Origin: Verticiella sediminum
GTDB lineage: Bacteria; Pseudomonadota; Gammaproteobacteria; Burkholderiales; Burkholderiaceae_B
Assembly (NCBI RefSeq): GCF_007558815.1
Contig: NZ_VLTJ01000024.1
Span: 48,791-112,790 of the forward strand
Direction of reading: 5' to 3'
Length of the DNA stretch: 64,000 nucleotides
The notes beneath the pieces are model-generated. The model saw nothing but the letters and a program-made list of their open reading frames with translations. It was not told the origin of the DNA and did not search any database. The position numbers and the translations under genes are program-made. Every line of letters begins with the position of its first letter. Position 1 is the first letter of the stretch. Below, in pieces: positions 61,355-64,000 of the stretch.

Positions 61355-62138
61355 ACATGAGACGCAGCGCGTGCTGCGGCCCCTGGAACGGGGTCGGGCG
61401 GGGCAGGTGGATGCCGGCGCGGCAGGCGGCCACGATGGGCTCGCCGTGGTGGCCCGCGGCGTGCGCAAGGCCTTCGGCGAGCACGTGGTGCTGGATGACT
61501 TTTCGCTGGAGATGGCGCCCGGCGAATTCGTCGCCCTGCTCGGGCGCAGCGGTTCCGGCAAGAGCACTTTCCTGCGGGTGCTCGGCGCGCTCGACGGCGA
61601 CGTCGAGGGCTACGTGCGGGTGCCGCAGCGGCGCGCCATCGTATTCCAGGAGCCGCGCCTGCAACCGTGGCAGAAGGTGCTGCGCAACGTCACCCTGGGC
61701 CTGCCCGGCGGCCGCGCGACCGAGCAGAGCGCGCTGCAGGCGCTGGCCGAGGTCGGCCTGTCCGGACATGCGCAGGCCTGGCCCAGGACGCTGTCCGGCG
61801 GCGAGGCCCAGCGCGTGGCGCTCGCCCGCGCGCTGGTGCGCGAGCCGCAGTTGCTGCTGCTCGACGAGCCCTTCGGCGCCCTGGACGCGCTCACCAAGAT
61901 CCGCATGCACGGCCTGCTGCAGGACCTGTACCGGCGCCATCGGCCCGCCGTGCTGCTGGTCACGCACGACGTGGACGAGGCCATCCTGCTCGCGGACCGC
62001 GTGCTGGTCCTGAGCGCGGGCCGGATCTCGCTCAGCGTGCCGGTGGACATTCCCCACCCGCGCCGGCGCGGCGACGCGGGCTTTTCCGCGCTGCGCTCGC
62101 TGCTGTTGAACGAGCTGGGGGTGCGCGAGGCGGCCTAG
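61344..62138 (+). CDS. Sulfonate-type ABC transporter ATPase (SsuB-like)
   Basis: A 264-residue ATPase with GRSGSGKSTFLRVLGAL (Walker A), the SsuB-type [32 protein letters not shown] (signature) and LLLDEPFGALDALTK (Walker B). The first 35 residues are an unusual Gly/Ala-rich lead. The ATG at 61344 overlaps the permease gene. It is followed by 250 nt of repeat-bearing sequence before the binding-protein gene. Confidence 0.87.
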   Translation: MALEHETQRVLRPLERGRAGQVDAGAAGGHDGLAVVARGVRKAFGEHVVLDDFSLEMAPGEFVALLGRSGSGKSTFLRVLGALDGDVEGYVRVPQRRAIVFQEPRLQPWQKVLRNVTLGLPGGRATEQSALQALAEVGLSGHAQAWPRTLSGGEAQRVALARALVREPQLLLLDEPFGALDALTKIRMHGLLQDLYRRHRPAVLLVTHDVDEAILLADRVLVLSAGRISLSVPVDIPHPRRRGDAGFSALRSLLLNELGVREAA

Positions 62139-62139
62139 A

Positions 62140-62252
62140 TCTCCGCCTGCGCGGGGATGACGAGAAGTCCCGCCGGGCGGCGAGACGTCCTGGCGGGGCG
62201 AGAAGTCGCTGTCTTCGTCGTGCCCGCGAAGGCGGGCATCCAGGACGGCGCC
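62140..62252 (+). repeat. REP-like intergenic repeat
   Basis: The stretch starts with GCGCGGGGATGACGAGAAG and ends with GCCCGCGAAGGCGGGCATCC. The perfect hairpin GCCCGC-GAAG-GCGGGC is at 62222-62237. The form matches the widespread GGATGACG...CCCGCGAAGGCGGG repeats of proteobacterial genomes. It lies between the ATPase and binding-protein genes and could affect mRNA stability. Confidence 0.6.
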
Positions 62253-62390
62253 GCGAAGCCGGCCCCGCGCCGGCCGCCATGAAGAACGCCTGGCCATTGC
62301 TCCAGCGACGCGCCGGCCGGCCGTCCGGCAAGCCCCTTCGATTTGATGCCAACATTCGCCGGCGATCGCCGGTTCTTTCAGGAAGTATCC

Positions 62391-63554
62391 ATGGTTTCCG
62401 TATTCGATCCGCACTCTTTCAATTCCGGCACCGGCCCGGCCGCATCCGCCCGCGCCGGCGCGCAGCCGGCCAGCGCGCTGCGGCGCCGGCTGCTCGCCGC
62501 GTCCCTGGCCGGCGGCCTTGCCTGCCTGGCGCCCGCGGGGTACGCCGCGGCGGCCGACGACGCCTTTGCCCGGGAGCTGGCCGCCAAGGTGCCCAAGGGT
62601 ACGCGGCTGGTCATCGCCGAGCAGAGCAGCCAGGCCTCGGTGCCCTGGAAGCAGTCCGGCGTGGGCGCGGGCGTGCCCTACGAGGCGGTGTTCGCCAACT
62701 TCAACGGCGGCCCGGCGGTGCTGGAGGCCCTGGTCTCCGGCGGCGTGGACATCGGCTACATCGGCGAGGCGCCGCTGCCGATCGCGCTCGCCGCGGGCGT
62801 GGAGGACCTGGTAGCGGTGGCCCTGGTCGCCAATCCGGGCAGCCCGGCGAGCACCTACCTGGTCGTGCAGCCCGGCAAGGGCATCGACTCGGTCGCCGAC
62901 CTCAAGGGCCGCTCGGTGGCGTATCCGCCGGGCACCGGCCGGCACATGATCCTCGCCGGCATCCTGCACGAGCACGGCCTGAGGCTGGGCGAGGACGTCA
63001 AGGGCGTGCAACTGGCCGGAGCCGAGGTCGCGCCGACTTTCGCCTCCGGCGCGGTGGATGCGGCCATCGTGCTGGGCAACCAGTACTTCCGTCTGGGTGA
63101 GCCGCCCATCCTGGACGACGGCGTCGGGCACAACTGGGGCCTGAACGCCCTGGTGGCGCGCAAGTCGGTGCTCGACGACCCGGCGCGCGGGCCGGCGATC
63201 GCCGACTTCGTGCGCCGCGCGGTGGCGATCTACAACTGGCAGGCCGCCCATCCCGACCAATGGATCCAGGCCAACTTCGTCGAACAGCAGGGCCTGACCT
63301 TCGATCAGGGCAAGCGGCTGCACGAGGAAAGCGGCCTGGGCACCTTCTATCCGGTCGACGATCGCGTGCTCGAAGTGTTCCAGGAGATCGCCGACGGGCT
63401 CGAGCAGACCGGCGCGCTGACCCGCAAGGTGGACGTCAAGCCGTACGTGGACGCGCGCTTCAACGAGATCATCGCCCGGCAGAATGCCGCCGACGGCGTG
63501 ACGCCGCGTCCGCTGGAAAATCCTCACGCCCCGGCCGCGGGCCAAAGCCGATAA
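62391..63554 (+). CDS. Sulfonate-type ABC transporter binding protein (SsuA-like)
   Basis: A 387-residue binding protein. An unusually long N-region of about 35 residues precedes an arginine cluster (SALRRRLLAASLAGGLAC) and hydrophobic core ending YAAAADDA, so Tat or Sec export is possible. Mature landmarks are ALVSGGVDIGYIGEAPLPIA, DLKGRSVAYPPGTGRHMILA and LEVFQEIADGLEQTGALT. AGGAAG precedes the ATG. It is longer than SsuA at 45 kb and differs enough to suggest another ligand. It is the last gene of the operon. Confidence 0.86.
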   Translation: MVSVFDPHSFNSGTGPAASARAGAQPASALRRRLLAASLAGGLACLAPAGYAAAADDAFARELAAKVPKGTRLVIAEQSSQASVPWKQSGVGAGVPYEAVFANFNGGPAVLEALVSGGVDIGYIGEAPLPIALAAGVEDLVAVALVANPGSPASTYLVVQPGKGIDSVADLKGRSVAYPPGTGRHMILAGILHEHGLRLGEDVKGVQLAGAEVAPTFASGAVDAAIVLGNQYFRLGEPPILDDGVGHNWGLNALVARKSVLDDPARGPAIADFVRRAVAIYNWQAAHPDQWIQANFVEQQGLTFDQGKRLHEESGLGTFYPVDDRVLEVFQEIADGLEQTGALTRKVDVKPYVDARFNEIIARQNAADGVTPRPLENPHAPAAGQSR

Positions 63555-63655
63555 GGAAAAGAGACGAACCGCCTCCTCTCGGGGCGGTCCTTGCGCCAGG
63601 CTGCGCTTGTCTTCCCAGTTTTCCCATGGCGTTGGCACCATCCCCACGTATGACA

Positions 63656-63692
63656 CTGCGGCGATGCGATCCAGCGCACAGCGGGTCCGGCT
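63656..63692. repeat. Partial copy R3 of the dispersed repeat
   Basis: Thirty-seven bases match 5908-5944 with two mismatches, beginning CTGCGGCGATGCGATCCAG. The homology stops abruptly at 63692, before the CCGGC-AAA-GCCGG hairpin, so this is a truncated copy. It lies about 100 nt after the SsuA-like stop and before the convergent Rpn-type gene. Confidence 0.7.
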
Positions 63693-63738
63693 CGTAGGGT
63701 GCAGGTGTCGAGGTGGCGAGCCCGAATGACTGGTTATC

Positions 63739-64000
63739 TCAATCTTCGAACACGTCGTCCAGCACCGCCGCATCCAACACGCGCAGCAGCCAGGCCTGAA
63801 GGGTGTCGACCGACGCAGTCTGCACGCGCTCGCGGGCGGCCTGGGGCAATGGGCCGAAGCGGCGTTCGAGCAGCGACAGCAATATCTGCTGCATGCCGAG
63901 CAACCGACCTTCCCGTTGACCTTCCTGCCGGCCCTCGAGACGCCCCTGCGCCAACCCCTTCTCGATCCCGATGCGCTCCACACTCGTCACGTAAGCCACG
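63739..64000 (-). CDS. Rpn/DUF4351-type nuclease-transposase family protein, C-terminal part
   Basis: Only about 87 residues are in the window; the 5' part lies beyond the right edge. The visible portion has a charged repeat-like stretch (GLAQGRLEGRQEGQREGRLL) followed by LLSLLERRFGPLPQAARERV and TLQAWLLRVLDAAVLDDVFE, matching the C-terminal tail of Rpn-family (PD-(D/E)XK recombination-promoting) proteins with a DUF4351 region. The stop is at 63739. Whether the N-terminal nuclease domain is intact cannot be seen. Confidence 0.7.
   Translation of the reverse strand, partial: VAYVTSVERIGIEKGLAQGRLEGRQEGQREGRLLGMQQILLSLLERRFGPLPQAARERVQTASVDTLQAWLLRVLDAAVLDDVFED

Noticed and set aside
62140..62390. 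Possible small gene between the SsuB-like and SsuA-like genes
   Set aside because: The sequence is REP-like repeat with hairpins and no convincing reading frame.

Overview
This is GC-rich, gene-dense chromosomal DNA from a betaproteobacterium, most likely of the Alcaligenaceae (Bordetella/Achromobacter-like). That placement is an inference. It rests on the aerobic benzoyl-CoA (box) gene set with a BoxR-type regulator, a Bug-family solute receptor, many Liv-type ABC transporters and several sulfonate uptake systems. No rRNA, tRNA, CRISPR array or complete insertion sequence was recognised. Two themes dominate: scavenging of organic sulfur and catabolism of aromatic acids.

Layout. (1) 1-9.7 kb, all on the minus strand: an organosulfur operon (two intact SfnB/DszC-like flavoproteins, an LLM monooxygenase, an FMN reductase and a third, frameshifted SfnB/DszC-like gene), preceded by a methionine-type ABC transporter with two binding proteins (metQ-metN-metI-metQ). 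A bipartite sequence element is shared by the two operon upstream regions. (2) 9.8-18.2 kb, minus: acyl-CoA ligase, five Liv-type ABC genes and a PaaK-like ligase, divergent from a Crp/Fnr regulator; two perfect palindromes lie between them. (3) 19.3-25.5 kb: a radical SAM and UdgX-fusion DNA repair pair with a textbook LexA box on the first start codon, then murI and a large MscS-type channel. (4) 25.7-40.3 kb: the benzoate locus. A minus-strand operon encodes Liv-type uptake, an alpha/beta hydrolase, benzoate-CoA ligase and a DUF4863 protein. It diverges from boxR, a PAP2 gene and boxC-boxB-boxA, which end in a strong hairpin terminator.

(5) 40.5-43.6 kb: a GntP-family permease and a NYN-domain protein. 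(6) 43.6-46.2 kb, minus: ssuA-ssuC-ssuB sulfonate transporter. (7) 46.4-57.8 kb: a meta-cleavage gene set. It has a two-subunit Rieske oxygenase with PDR-type reductase, a dehydrogenase, an extradiol dioxygenase, an amidohydrolase-type decarboxylase, a C-C hydrolase, a hydratase, an aldolase and an acylating acetaldehyde dehydrogenase, plus a Bug receptor. The enzyme order recalls p-cumate-type degradation of a carboxylated aromatic, but the substrate is not determined. (8) 57.9-64 kb: a LysR regulator divergent from a TauD-like dioxygenase and a second sulfonate ABC system, with dispersed repeats between and inside these genes, then the 3' part of an Rpn/DUF4351-type gene running off the window.

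Together the genes would import and activate benzoate through CoA thioesters, degrade a second aromatic acid through extradiol cleavage to pyruvate and acetyl-CoA, and obtain sulfur from sulfonates, sulfones or methionine-like compounds when sulfate is scarce.
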